A stretch of DNA of 64,000 nucleotides from Oscillospiraceae bacterium (GTDB lineage Bacteria > Bacillota > Clostridia > Oscillospirales > CAG-382), in contig SVTH01000005.1 of assembly GCA_015063885.1 (NCBI GenBank), positions 103,061-167,060 of the forward strand, given 5' to 3'. The translations under genes and the position numbers were made by a program. How positions within the stretch are numbered: position 1 is the stretch's first letter; each line of letters begins with the position of its first letter. This document shows positions 30,861 to 38,982 of the stretch, piece after piece. Below the pieces are notes generated by a model. That model made no database searches. It was not told the DNA's origin and was given only the letters and a program-made list of their open reading frames with translations.

Positions 30861-30969
30861 GTGATTGTAAGGTACCGCTCGTGCTCTCCGTCTCTTCCTC
30901 TCAACCGCAACATTCATCAAAAAACTCCCAAAAACGATAGTTTTTGGCAATGGGTTTTCTTTTTTTGCT

Positions 30970-31003
30970 CTACTTTTTTTCTTTCCAAAAAGAAAAAAAG
31001 TAG
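30970..31003. repeat. AT-rich perfect hairpin upstream of nusB
   Basis: CTACTTTTTTTCTTT pairs exactly with AAAGAAAAAAAGTAG across a CCAA loop. A half copy of the right arm follows at ~31007-31026. It could terminate transcription or be a small repeat. Confidence 0.65.
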
Positions 31004-31046
31004 AAATACCAAAGAAAAAAAAGTAGAAACCTCCCGTCTGTTCCCA

Positions 31047-31075
31047 TTGACTTTTTTTTTAATCAATGCTATACT
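31047..31075 (+). promoter_or_regulatory. Promoter of nusB-xseA-hslO
   Basis: TTGACT and TATACT with a 17 bp spacer rich in T. Confidence 0.8.
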
Positions 31076-31111
31076 GACTACGATTGACAAGACAGAAAGG
31101 ATTCTTATGGT

Positions 31112-31513
31112 ATGACCAGACGGGAATCGAGAGAAAAAGCAGTTTGTTACTTATACGAATACGCCTGCCAGCCGGAGCTGAGCGCAGACACCATCGTCCA
31201 GACGGCGGTGGAAGAGCGCGGGGAGACCACCAGCGGCTTTGCGAGAATGCTGTTTGAGACGGTGATCGACAACCTGGAAGAGGTTGACGCACGGATCTCC
31301 GACGCCTCCGACAACTGGAGCTTCAAGCGGATCAACAAGGTGAGCCTTGCCATTCTGCGCCTTGCCACGGCGGAGCTTTGCTGTCTGCCCGAGCCCACCC
31401 CCGACGAGATTGCGGTGAACGAGGCCTTGGAGCTGGCAAGACTGCTGGACAGCGAGAAGGCCGTTCCCTTTATCAACGGCGTGCTGGCAAAGGTGATCCA
31501 GATCAGAGGGTAA
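31112..31513 (+). CDS. nusB: Transcription antitermination factor NusB
   Basis: The 133-residue all-helical protein has NusB features: REKAVCYLYEYA at the start, WSFKRINKVSLAILRLATAEL in the middle and PDEIAVNEALELARLLDSEKA followed by FINGVLAKV near the end. NusB with NusE/S10 binds boxA RNA in rRNA antitermination. It is the first gene of a three-gene operon; the xseA start follows 18 bp after its stop. Confidence 0.95.
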   Translation: MTRRESREKAVCYLYEYACQPELSADTIVQTAVEERGETTSGFARMLFETVIDNLEEVDARISDASDNWSFKRINKVSLAILRLATAELCCLPEPTPDEIAVNEALELARLLDSEKAVPFINGVLAKVIQIRG

Positions 31514-31531
31514 TATTCGTTTGAGGTTTTT

Positions 31532-32737
31532 ATGGAACAGGCAGTAAGAGCGGTCACGGTTGAACAACTGAATACCTATATCCGCGACTACCTGTCCGGC
31601 GCTCCCTACCTCTCCCACGTGACGGTGAAGGGGGAGCTTTCCAACGTGCGGGTGTACGGCTCCAGCGGGCATATCTACTTCACCCTGAAGGACGAAAAAT
31701 CCACCATCCCCGCCACCATGTTCGGCGGCATCGGCAAGCTGAATTTCCAGCCCGAGGCAGGGATGAAGGTGGTGTGCACCGGCAGAGTCTCCGTGTTCGT
31801 GCGGGACGGTCAGTACCGTCTTTACGCCGATTCCATGGAGCCGGACGGCATCGGCGCTTTGGCCATCGCCTTTGAGCAATTGAAGCGCAAGCTGGACGCA
31901 GAGGGGCTTTTCTCCCCTATGCACAAGAAGAAAATACCCAAGATCCCCTTCCGTGTGGGGATCATTACCGCCGCCGGCGGTGCGGCTCTGCGGGATATGA
32001 TCAACGTCACCCGCCGCCGTTTCCCTGCGGCAAAGCTGCTCATCGCCCCTGCCACGGTCCAGGGACCCAACGCCCCTCCCGAGCTCATCCGTGCCTTGCA
32101 CCTGCTGGATGACAATAACCTCTGCGACGTGATCATCATCGGTAGAGGGGGCGGCTCCATGGAGGACCTGTGGTGCTTCAACGACGAGGGATTGGCAAGG
32201 GAGATCTACGCCTGTAAGACCCCCATCATCTCCGCCGTGGGGCATGAGATCGACTTCACCATTTCCGACTTCGTGGCGGACCTCCGTGCTCCCACCCCTT
32301 CTGCGGCGGCGGAGCTGGCGGTGCCCGACATGGTGGAATTGGGGCGGAAGTTCGGAAACGTACAGGAAAAAATGAAGAATTCCCTGCAGAACAGAGTCAG
32401 CGTCATGTCTCAGCGTCTGCAGTTCTTGGCCGCCCGCCCGGTGCTGGCCTCTCCCCAGGCGTATTTTGACGACAGAAAACAACAGATCCTGTCCCTGGAG
32501 GAGCGTTTGGCAAGGGCTTTGGTGGTATCGGAGGAGCGGAAGAAGCAAAAGCTGCAGTTGCAAGCGGAAAAGCTTTCTTCCCTCAACCCCCTGGCCATTT
32601 TGGAGCGAGGCTTCTCCGTGGCCTTGAAGGAGGACGGCAGCATCCTCCGTACCCCCGCAGACGTTCAGGCGGGGGAGGTCTTCACCCTGCGGATGAGCAA
32701 GGGAGAGATGAAAGCTGTCAAAACAGAGGAGATCTAA
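31532..32737 (+). CDS. xseA: Exodeoxyribonuclease VII large subunit
   Basis: The 401-residue protein has the N-terminal OB-fold (VTVKGELSNVRVYGSSGHIYF) and the catalytic domain with VGIITAAGGAALRDM, IIIGRGGGSMEDLWCFNDE and PIISAVGHEIDFTISDFVAD. A long coiled coil and the C-terminal LNPLAILERGFSVA follow. The enzyme degrades single-stranded DNA together with the small subunit XseB. No xseB gene lies next to it; hslO follows 6 bp later. Confidence 0.96.
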   Translation: MEQAVRAVTVEQLNTYIRDYLSGAPYLSHVTVKGELSNVRVYGSSGHIYFTLKDEKSTIPATMFGGIGKLNFQPEAGMKVVCTGRVSVFVRDGQYRLYADSMEPDGIGALAIAFEQLKRKLDAEGLFSPMHKKKIPKIPFRVGIITAAGGAALRDMINVTRRRFPAAKLLIAPATVQGPNAPPELIRALHLLDDNNLCDVIIIGRGGGSMEDLWCFNDEGLAREIYACKTPIISAVGHEIDFTISDFVADLRAPTPSAAAELAVPDMVELGRKFGNVQEKMKNSLQNRVSVMSQRLQFLAARPVLASPQAYFDDRKQQILSLEERLARALVVSEERKKQKLQLQAEKLSSLNPLAILERGFSVALKEDGSILRTPADVQAGEVFTLRMSKGEMKAVKTEEI

Positions 32738-32743
32738 GTATAT

Positions 32744-33619
32744 ATGGCAAAAATCATCCGTGCAATGACACAGGACGGCTCCGCCAGAGCCTTTATCATC
32801 CAGGGGCGGGACATCGTCAACCGCGCTATTGAAATTCACCACACCGCTCCCACCGCCACCGCGGCCTTGGGGCGTGTGCTTTTGGCTACCTCTCTTATGG
32901 GAAGCATGATGGGGGAAAAGGAAGACGCCTTGACCCTGCGCTTCCAGGGTGACGGGGAAGGGGGCACCGTGCTGGCCTCCTCCGATTACAGCGGAAACGT
33001 CCGTGGGCTGATCGGCAACCCGGATTGCGATTTGCCTTTGCGGGAGAGCGACGGCAAGCTGGACGTGGGCAAGTGCATCGGCAACGGGTATCTCACCGTG
33101 ATCCGTGACGCCGGCGGCAAGGAGCCCTGGCAGGGGACCTGTGAGATCCAGAACGGCGAGGTGGCCCAGGACATCGCTTACTATTACGCCTTTTCCGAGC
33201 AGGTGCCCACCCTTTGCGCTTTGGGCGTATTGGTGGACGTGGACTATTCCTGCAAGGAGGCGGGGGGCATCATTATTCAGCTGTTGCCCTTTGCCGACGA
33301 GGCCGTGGCGGAAAAATTGGAGGAAAACGCAAAGAAAATGCCTCCCATCACCACCGCCTTGCAGGCGGCTTCTTTGGAAGACATTCTTGCGGGGTACCTG
33401 GACGGCATTCCCTTTGATATTTTCGACGAGTTCGACTGTGAGTACCGCTGTGACTGCTCCAGAGACCGCACCGACCGTGCGCTGATCTCCCTGGGCAAGA
33501 AGCAGCTCCGGGAGCTCATCGACGACCCGGAGGAGACCATGGAGATGACCTGCCGGTTCTGCGATAATATTTACAAGTACTCCAAGGATGATTTAAAGGC
33601 GCTTTTGGAGAGTTTATAA
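32744..33619 (+). CDS. hslO: Redox-regulated chaperone Hsp33
   Basis: The 291-residue protein has the Hsp33 fold with GRVLLATSLMGSMM near residue 46. It ends with the redox zinc switch: CDC at RCDCSRDRTDRA and CRFC at TCRFCDNIYKYS. Oxidation of these four cysteines releases zinc and activates the holdase. It is the last gene of the nusB operon. Confidence 0.97.
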   Translation: MAKIIRAMTQDGSARAFIIQGRDIVNRAIEIHHTAPTATAALGRVLLATSLMGSMMGEKEDALTLRFQGDGEGGTVLASSDYSGNVRGLIGNPDCDLPLRESDGKLDVGKCIGNGYLTVIRDAGGKEPWQGTCEIQNGEVAQDIAYYYAFSEQVPTLCALGVLVDVDYSCKEAGGIIIQLLPFADEAVAEKLEENAKKMPPITTALQAASLEDILAGYLDGIPFDIFDEFDCEYRCDCSRDRTDRALISLGKKQLRELIDDPEETMEMTCRFCDNIYKYSKDDLKALLESL

Positions 33620-33631
33620 GGATGAGTACGT

Positions 33632-33701
33632 AAAGGGGGACTTTTTGAAAAAGTCCCCCTTAAAACCCCGAAAAGCAGTGCCGAAAACTGTCGTTTTCGG
33701 G
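33632..33701 (+). repeat. Two-hairpin element, copy 2
   Basis: The first hairpin AAGGGGGACTTTTT/AAAAAGTCCCCCTT is followed by AAAACCCC and the second hairpin CCGAAAAC/GTTTTCGG. It lies directly after hslO and may end that transcript. Confidence 0.75.
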
Positions 33702-33714
33702 AGGGGGAGATGGG

Positions 33715-34670
33715 ACAAAGTTCGTGCTATACGTAGCGTTTTTGCTACCCTTCCCCTCGGACTGTCATTCTGAGCGGAGCCGCGGAGAAGGGTGTAAGGA
33801 TAGGAAAACGAAGGCAATCCCGCGGCGGAGTCGAAGTTTTCGTAGTCGAGGCGCAGCCGAGCGGAGAAAACCGAAGCCTGCGATAGCGGGCTGAGGGATA
33901 TGGTAGGGAGTTAGATCAACCTTTCTGTAACGCAAGAACTGTTTATAGTAACTGACGGAACGGGAAAAAGCGGTAGTGCAAATGTGTAGCCATACCCTCA
34001 AAAAATGCTTGGCATTTTTTGACTCTTATTCGGGCTCACGCCGCTCATAAGAGTTCGACTCGTGCGGGTTGTTGCATTGTTGCACAGCCGCGACGGCTCT
34101 ATCCCGCACTCGCTCAGAGTGACAAACAGGGGTTGTGTTGCCGACATGCGTAGCGTTTTTTCCATTCCTTCCTTTAGAATGACAGTGGCCTTGCGGTTGT
34201 GCTATACGTAGCGTTTTTGCCGTTCTTTCCTTCGGACTGTCATTCTGAGCGGAGCCGCGGGGAAGGGGGTAAGGATAGGAAAGAAAAGGCTCTCCTGCGG
34301 CGGAGTCGAAGTTTTGCGGAGAAAGCAAGGCACGTTAGTGCCGTTCGGAGCAAAACCAAGGGGTGCTTTGCGCCCCGCAGGGATATGGTTGGGAGTTAGA
34401 TGTACCCTTTTGTAACGTTAGAACTGTTTATAGTAACTGACGGAACGGAAAAAGCGGTATAGCAAATATGTAACCATACCCTCAAAAAATGCTTGGCATT
34501 TTTTGCCTTCCGCTTAGGCTCACGCCATGCGCGGAAGTTCGACTCGTGCGGGTTGTTTCATTGTGCACAGCCGCGACGGCTCTATCCCGCACTCGCTCAG
34601 AGTGACAAACAGGCGCTGTGTTGTCCATATGCGTAGCGTTTTCCCGCACAACGCTTTGCTCAGAGGTGAC
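33715..34670 (-). repeat. Interspersed hairpin-mosaic repeat cluster F (minus orientation)
   Basis: Two full modules with cores at about 33989 and 34475, both minus. The first has the AGCCTGC/GCGGGCT stem (33870-33890) where other modules carry the GGGGTGC/GCGCCCC stem; this variant recurs only at the right end of the window. No gene is supported. Confidence 0.85.
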
Positions 34671-34691
34671 AATCCGGGCTTTTCCGTAACG

Positions 34692-34720
34692 AAAAAGACC
34701 CCTTGCGAGGTCTTTTTTTG
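34692..34720. terminator. Terminator after the small lipoprotein gene
   Basis: AAAAAGACC and GGTCTTTTT form a stem with T tracts on both strands. Confidence 0.8.
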
Positions 34721-34722
34721 AT

Positions 34723-35226
34723 TTACGAAACTTCCACGCTTTGCGCCCAGAGGAAGATCAGGTCTTCGTATTTGGCAATATCTTTTTTTAAGCAAAGGAA
34801 TTGAACGATGTAAAAGGCATCCGTTCCTTTGTAGGAGAAGGAATAGGAATAGGTGTCTTGTTTTTCCGAGATATAATACCACAAGCCGTCCTTTTCCATA
34901 GGCTTCAAATCGGTATACCCGTTGTTTTCGATCACGCCTTCCACGTAAGACTGCAAGGATTTTTCTGCCAGACCTTCCTCCAAAGAAAACTCTTCCTTCA
35001 AGACCACTACGCCGCAGAAGGGGGCGGAATAATAAGCGTCAAAGCCCAATTCGCTTTCTTTTTCCTTGAAGCTGTCGGTCAAAGTCAAGGTGATCCCGTC
35101 GCTTGAAAAGGTTTTGGTCTCCCCGATGGAATCATTATCAGGAAGGATCATGATGGAGGAAAAGCATCCGCTGAGAAGAGCGCAAAGTGCAAGAAGAGAA
35201 ACGGACAGTAAGATTCTTTTTTTCAT
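34723..35226 (-). CDS. Small lipoprotein of unknown function
   Basis: The 167-residue product has a lipoprotein signal peptide (KKR then hydrophobic residues 5-18, lipobox LSGC, Cys21). The mature part looks like a PsbP- or DUF4367-type alpha/beta domain (ETKTFSSDGITLTLTDSF, YYISEKQDTYSYSFSYKG), but the family is not certain. It should be anchored on the outer face of the membrane. It is a single gene with its own promoter and terminator. Confidence 0.7.
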   Translation of the reverse strand: MKKRILLSVSLLALCALLSGCFSSIMILPDNDSIGETKTFSSDGITLTLTDSFKEKESELGFDAYYSAPFCGVVVLKEEFSLEEGLAEKSLQSYVEGVIENNGYTDLKPMEKDGLWYYISEKQDTYSYSFSYKGTDAFYIVQFLCLKKDIAKYEDLIFLWAQSVEVS

Positions 35227-35257
35227 TTTGTACTCCTTTCAAATCATGTCCAACCAC

Positions 35258-35286
35258 AGTTTACCATAAAAAGGGAGAAAATGCAA
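35258..35286 (-). promoter_or_regulatory. Promoter of the small lipoprotein gene
   Basis: On the minus strand TTGCAT and TAAACT are separated by 17 bp. Confidence 0.6.
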
Positions 35287-35317
35287 GAGGGTATTTAGCC
35301 GGGGAGGAAGTTCCTTA

Positions 35318-35500
35318 ATCACGCCAAAGGCGTGTATATCATCCGCAACTTGTTGCGGTATATCATCAACACGAAGTGTTGTATATCATCAAGCCGCAGG
35401 AAAATGCACGCTGGCGCGTGATGAGATACAAGGGCGGTGAGCCGCCCTTGATGTTATCCACGACTGCGTCGTGATGATATACCAAGCCTGCGGCTTGGAT
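35318..35500. repeat. Hairpin array with TATATCATC linkers
   Basis: Small hairpins (CGCC/GGCG, CGCAAC/GTTGCG, AACAC/GTGTT) are separated by the linker GTATATCATC in the left part. Past the centre the linker appears inverted (GATGATATACC) between GGGCGG/CCGCCC, CACGAC/GTCGTG and AAGCC/GGCTT hairpins. The whole array is a symmetric mosaic like the ATGAAGT arrays but with a different linker. Confidence 0.8.
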
Positions 35501-35504
35501 AAAC

Positions 35505-35541
35505 AAAAAAGGAACTTTTGGTAGACAAAAGTTCCTTTTTT
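35505..35541 (-). terminator. Terminator of the tRNA-Ala gene
   Basis: AAAAAAGGAACTTTTG pairs with CAAAAGTTCCTTTTTT; it starts 3 bp past the tRNA 3' end on the minus strand. Confidence 0.9.
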
Positions 35542-35544
35542 GTT

Positions 35545-35620
35545 TGGTGGAGCATAGGGGACTTGAACCCCTGACCCCAACACTGCCAGTGTTGTGCGCT
35601 CCCAACTGCGCTAATGCCCC
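35545..35620 (-). tRNA. tRNA-Ala (anticodon GGC)
   Basis: The minus strand folds as a cloverleaf: acceptor GGGGCAT with ATGCTCC, D-stem GCGC/GCGC around AGTTGGGA, anticodon stem CAACA/TGTTG with loop CTGGCAG (anticodon GGC, alanine), T-arm AGGGG/CCCCT with TTCAAGT, and an encoded CCA end. All stems pair with one G-U. It has its own promoter and terminator. Confidence 0.95.
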
Positions 35621-35631
35621 GTGCGAGGTGT

Positions 35632-35661
35632 AGTATACCACACCTTGTGGTTGTTTGTCAA
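35632..35661 (-). promoter_or_regulatory. Promoter of tRNA-Ala
   Basis: On the minus strand TTGACA and TATACT are separated by 18 bp, ending 11 bp before the tRNA. Confidence 0.85.
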
Positions 35662-35679
35662 GAGAAAAATACAGAGATT

Positions 35680-36111
35680 TCAGCGATATTTTTCCGCCAT
35701 ATACTCAATGGCCATGCGGTAGCTGTCAAATCCGTGCCCCTGGAAGGTCTTGACACAGCAGGGGGTGATGAAATTCACCTTGCGGTAATCCTCTCGGGAT
35801 TGGGTGTCCGTGAGATGCACCTCCGCGGTGGGAATGGCCACGGCCAAAAGAGCGTCGTGGATGGCGACGCTGGTATGGGTATAGGCTGCGGGGTTGAACA
35901 CGATGGCGTCAAACACGCCCAAAGCCCCCTGGATCTTATCTACCAGGGCACCCTCATGGTTGGACTGGTAGCACTCGTATTCCACGCCCAGGCCCTCACA
36001 GACCTCCCCAAGGAAGGATAACAGGGCTTTGTAGTTCTGCTTGCCGTAAATTTCCGGCTCACGGATGCCCAGCATGTTGATGTTGGGCCCGTTCAGGATC
36101 AAAATTTTCAT
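35680..36111 (-). CDS. aroQ: 3-dehydroquinate dehydratase, type II
   Basis: The 143-residue enzyme removes water from 3-dehydroquinate in the shikimate pathway. Signatures are ILILNGPNINMLGIREPEIYG (with the catalytic Tyr), YQSNHEGALVDKIQ, FNPAAYTHTSVAIHDAL and VHLTD. Length is normal for the dodecameric type II enzyme. It starts 3 bp after the yhbY stop, so the two are co-transcribed; no other shikimate genes are nearby. Confidence 0.96.
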   Translation of the reverse strand: MKILILNGPNINMLGIREPEIYGKQNYKALLSFLGEVCEGLGVEYECYQSNHEGALVDKIQGALGVFDAIVFNPAAYTHTSVAIHDALLAVAIPTAEVHLTDTQSREDYRKVNFITPCCVKTFQGHGFDSYRMAIEYMAEKYR

Positions 36112-36114
36112 TTT

Positions 36115-36417
36115 TTACCCTCTGGGAAGGACGATCTTCCGCTTTTCCTTCTCGGATGCCTGACGGTACAGGGAGATCTTCCGCCCGATGGTCTGCACCG
36201 CCTCGCAGGACAGGGCGGCACACAAAGCGTCGGAAACCTCTCTCGCCGTCATGGGGCAGGCCTCCAGAACGGTAAGCTTGATGATCTCATGGGCTTCCAG
36301 AGAATCGGAAAGGGTCTTCACCAAATTGTCGGTGATGCCGTTCTTGCCCACCTGCATAATGGGGGTGAGTTGTGCGGCAATGGAGCGGAGATACGCCCGC
36401 TGTTTGGTTGTGATCAT
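36115..36417 (-). CDS. yhbY: YhbY-family RNA-binding protein (CRM domain)
   Basis: The 100-residue protein has the CRM-domain pattern TTKQRAYLRSIAAQLTPIMQVGKNGIT with the GKNG loop, then helix SLEAHEIIKLTVLE. YhbY proteins bind pre-50S ribosomal particles and act in assembly. It lies first in a short cluster with aroQ; a hairpin array lies immediately upstream. Confidence 0.93.
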   Translation of the reverse strand: MITTKQRAYLRSIAAQLTPIMQVGKNGITDNLVKTLSDSLEAHEIIKLTVLEACPMTAREVSDALCAALSCEAVQTIGRKISLYRQASEKEKRKIVLPRG

Positions 36418-36429
36418 GTAGAATTCCTT

Positions 36430-36676
36430 TCAGTGCTGCGCAATGAAGTTGCGCTATGCGCAAATGAAGTGGCTTCGCCAATGAAGTTGTGCTTCGCACA
36501 AACGAAGTTGCACGCAAAGCGTGCAAATGTTCAGTTGTAAAGTGATGGAAAATTTCCGTTCTGCAAACAACTTAACAGTTGCGACCTTTGGTCGCAACTT
36601 CATTGTCCCGCAGGGACACTTCATTTGCCGCAGGCAACTTCATTTCGGCTCCGCCGAACTTCATTGACGTTTTACG
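36430..36676. repeat. ATGAAGT hairpin array 1
   Basis: The left part alternates ATGAAGT linkers with hairpins TTGCGC/GCGCAA, GGC/GCC, TTGTGC/GCACAA and TTGCACGC/GCGTGCAA. The centre is TTCAGTTGT, then a 28 bp core ending CGTTCTGCAA, then ACAACTTAACA. The right part has TTGCGACC/GGTCGCAA, TGTCCC/GGGACA, TTGCC/GGCAA, TTCGGC/GCCGAA and TGACGT/ACGTCA separated by CTTCATT. It lies between yhbY and the phosphopantetheinyl transferase gene, both on the minus strand. Confidence 0.9.
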
Positions 36677-37219
36677 TCACTTCAGCTCTCCCGCGATGGC
36701 GAAGAGGTAGTTTTCGGAGCCTTCAAAGGCGATAGAGAACTTCCGCAGGGGGATGCTGCCCACCTTGGGAAGGAGCTTGTCCCCTTCGATAACGGAGAAG
36801 GAGGGGAAGTCTGCAACACCTTTGCCGGTGCATTTTACGTAGGCTTCCTTACGGGTCCAGATCTTCATAAAGCGGTCCTTTTCGTCCACCACGGTGCTCC
36901 CCGCACGGACGTACTCCGATTCCTCTCCGGAGAAGAATCTGTCCGCCAGCATGGCGTAGTCCGTCTTGCCCTCTGCGTAGCGGGGGAGATACTCCCCGTC
37001 GATGCCCACGGGAGAGTCGGAAAGGGCCACGATCATCTTTTCCCCGGTGGTGGTGACGGAAATGTACTTCTTCACGCCGGTGATGGAGGGCTTGCCCGTC
37101 TCACCGTAGTTCACCATGACCTCGTCGTTGCCGAAATATTTCCGCACGGCCTCCAGAACGGCGGCGTGGCGGGCCTCTTTATCGGGGTTATTTGCCAGAA
37201 CGATACATTTCAGTGCCAT
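36677..37219 (-). CDS. 4'-phosphopantetheinyl transferase superfamily protein
   Basis: The 180-residue protein has the Sfp/AcpS signature: VGIDGEYLP with the Mg2+-binding Asp, FFSGEESEYV and FMKIWTRKEAYVKCTGKGV with the W-x-x-K-E-A core. It should transfer phosphopantetheine from CoA to a carrier protein. The ATG at 37219 follows GAGG and lies one base after the gerW stop; an upstream TTG would overlap gerW. The carrier protein target is unknown. A hairpin array begins just after its stop. Confidence 0.85.
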   Translation of the reverse strand: MALKCIVLANNPDKEARHAAVLEAVRKYFGNDEVMVNYGETGKPSITGVKKYISVTTTGEKMIVALSDSPVGIDGEYLPRYAEGKTDYAMLADRFFSGEESEYVRAGSTVVDEKDRFMKIWTRKEAYVKCTGKGVADFPSFSVIEGDKLLPKVGSIPLRKFSIAFEGSENYLFAIAGELK

Positions 37220-37220
37220 A

Positions 37221-37655
37221 TCAGTTTTCCTCGGTTTCTTGGGTTTCTTGTTTTTTGCCAAAGGCGTCCTTGCACTTGGCGATCATTTCGGGGGCACGGT
37301 CCATCAAGGCGTTGGCGCCGTCCAAAAGCTTTTCCACGGGATTCTGCTTGGGGGTATAGGAATCGGGGTTCTTCAGATCCAACAGCGTCACGTTTCCTTC
37401 CGCACCGATGACCAAAAAGCCCATGGGCACCACGGAAACTCCCGCACCGCTTCCTCCTGCAAAAAGAGGTCTGTCGGTGGTCTTGGGGTTGCGGTCGGTA
37501 CCGCCGGTGGCAAAGCCCACGCTTACCTTGGAGAAGGGCACCACCGTCACGCCGTTGGGCAGGGTCACAGGCTCGCCGATCACCGTGTTTACGTCTGCCA
37601 CGGAATTGATATTCTTGAGGGCGTCCTCAATGAGCTGTTTCATGGGAGTATCCAT
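37221..37655 (-). CDS. GerW/YtfJ-family sporulation protein
   Basis: The 144-residue protein matches the YtfJ/GerW family: a short helical start, VIGEPVTLPNGVTVVPFSKV, the Gly-rich GFATGGT and LFAGGSGAGVSVVPMGFLVI. In Bacillus it is a forespore protein needed for normal germination. Its ATG overlaps the stop of the DUF2953 gene by one base, the same pairing seen in other endospore formers, which suggests that this organism or its ancestor sporulates. Confidence 0.92.
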   Translation of the reverse strand: MDTPMKQLIEDALKNINSVADVNTVIGEPVTLPNGVTVVPFSKVSVGFATGGTDRNPKTTDRPLFAGGSGAGVSVVPMGFLVIGAEGNVTLLDLKNPDSYTPKQNPVEKLLDGANALMDRAPEMIAKCKDAFGKKQETQETEEN

Positions 37656-38365
37656 TATTTAATCTCCTTTTCAGAGTCTTTTTCTTCTTTTTCAAGTTTT
37701 TTGAAGTGCTTGTAGGCCTTCAGAAGCTCCAAAGCCTCCATCAAGGGCTTGGCGGCAAACAGAGCCATCCAAACCAAACGCCAGATACGGATGGACACAC
37801 GGATCTCCGCATCCACCTCCGGCTTGTCCGCCAGGAAGTCGCATTCCACGGCGATGTACACCTTCTTCGGGTTGGTTCTGGGCAGGGCTTCCGCCGCCGT
37901 CTGCACCATTCCCGCCGCGGCGCAAAGGGAGCCGTATTCCAGGGCGGTCTTCGCCGCATCGTCGGAGGCGGCCAGCACCCGCAGGCGCAATTCCTCCAGC
38001 TTGATATGCCTTGCAAAGCGGGTCAGGATCCCCACCGCCAGATCCTTAAAGGCGGTGATGATCTCCGTTAAGGCGGGTTTTTCCGTATATTTCAGGGGTT
38101 TTTCCTTCTTTTTCGCTGCTTTCCCGGGCTTTGTTCCCGTTTTCTTCTTCTTTTTCTTTTTGGTGTAGGCATCCGCCTCTTCCCGGGACATCTGCATAGA
38201 CTCCGAAAGGTTCAGCGTCACGGGCCCGATGCCCACCTTCAGCAGAAGATCCTCACAGTACCCTGCCTGCAAGGACAGCTTGAGACTGCAAAGCAACGCC
38301 AAAAGCAACAGGACAAGCCCCAAAAGGAAAAGGAGGATCCCGCCGATGATCTCTAAAACGATCAT
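37655..38365 (-). CDS. DUF2953 membrane protein (YtfI-like)
   Basis: The 236-residue protein begins with one membrane segment (residues 1-27, IGGILLFLLGLVLLLLALLC), then a Lys-rich stretch (~69-95, KKKKKKTGTKPGKAAKKKEK) and a C-terminal half with DUF2953 features (YIAVECDFLADKPEVDAEIRVSIRI as the conserved segment; individual residues not mapped). Its order next to gerW and scpB is typical of Clostridia. The start overlaps scpB by 4 bp. Confidence 0.82.
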   Translation of the reverse strand: MIVLEIIGGILLFLLGLVLLLLALLCSLKLSLQAGYCEDLLLKVGIGPVTLNLSESMQMSREEADAYTKKKKKKKTGTKPGKAAKKKEKPLKYTEKPALTEIITAFKDLAVGILTRFARHIKLEELRLRVLAASDDAAKTALEYGSLCAAAGMVQTAAEALPRTNPKKVYIAVECDFLADKPEVDAEIRVSIRIWRLVWMALFAAKPLMEALELLKAYKHFKKLEKEEKDSEKEIK

Positions 38366-38943
38366 GCTTCTGCCACTTCTTCGGTAGGAGCTTCCTCGGG
38401 CGCTTCCTCCGGAAGGGAGAGCTGCTCCGGCACGGGAGAGGCTTCCGGCAGGTCACGGATGGACTCCAGCCCGAAGCAACGCAAGAACGCTTCCGTGGTG
38501 CCGAAGAGCACGGGTCTGCCGGGGGCGTCCAAAAAGCCCCGCTCTGCGATCAACCCCTTGTCACACAGGGAGCTGACGATTGAGGAGCTGTCGATCCCTC
38601 GCACCATTTCGATAAAGGAACGGGTGACGGGCTGGTGGTAGGCCACGATGGCCAGCACCTCCAACGCCGCCTTGGACAGGGGAGGAGCTTTCCGAAGCTC
38701 CAGAGCCTTCTTCACCGTCTCCGCCACGAAGGGCTTGGTGCAAAGCTGGTAAGCGGATTCCACCTTGATGAGGGAGATCCCCCGATGGGCGTCCTCCAGA
38801 ACCGATTGCAAAGCGTTTGCCGCCTCCTCTAATTCTTCGGGAGAAAGGGCAAGCAGCTCCTGCAAGCGCTGGAACTCCACGGGACCGCCGCAGGCGAACA
38901 GCACCGCCTCAAGGGATGCGATTGTTTCGTTGGGAATGGACAT
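38362..38943 (-). CDS. scpB: Segregation and condensation protein B
   Basis: The 193-residue protein is the winged-helix partner of ScpA and SMC. Motifs are LEAVLFACGGPVEFQRLQEL at the start, LSKAALEVLAIVAYHQPVTR in the middle and GLIAERGFLDAPGRPVLFGTT. The C-terminus is Glu/Pro-rich. The ATG at 38943 follows AGGAGAA; a longer frame reads through the hairpin array upstream and is not protein. An array separates it from scpA, although the two usually overlap or abut. Confidence 0.95.
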   Translation of the reverse strand: MSIPNETIASLEAVLFACGGPVEFQRLQELLALSPEELEEAANALQSVLEDAHRGISLIKVESAYQLCTKPFVAETVKKALELRKAPPLSKAALEVLAIVAYHQPVTRSFIEMVRGIDSSSIVSSLCDKGLIAERGFLDAPGRPVLFGTTEAFLRCFGLESIRDLPEASPVPEQLSLPEEAPEEAPTEEVAEA

Positions 38944-38982
38944 AGGGTTTTCTCCTAAGGATAGGTTATACCGATGGTATAA

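Noticed and set aside
33870..33890. Possible tRNA or other known structured RNA inside the interspersed modules
   Set aside because: No cloverleaf or known riboswitch pattern could be folded by eye; the hairpins are independent and short.
36430..36676. Resemblance of the hairpin arrays to a CRISPR array
   Set aside because: The recurring unit is only 7-8 bp, it reverses past the centre, and the units between are self-complementary hairpins, not spacers; no cas genes are present.
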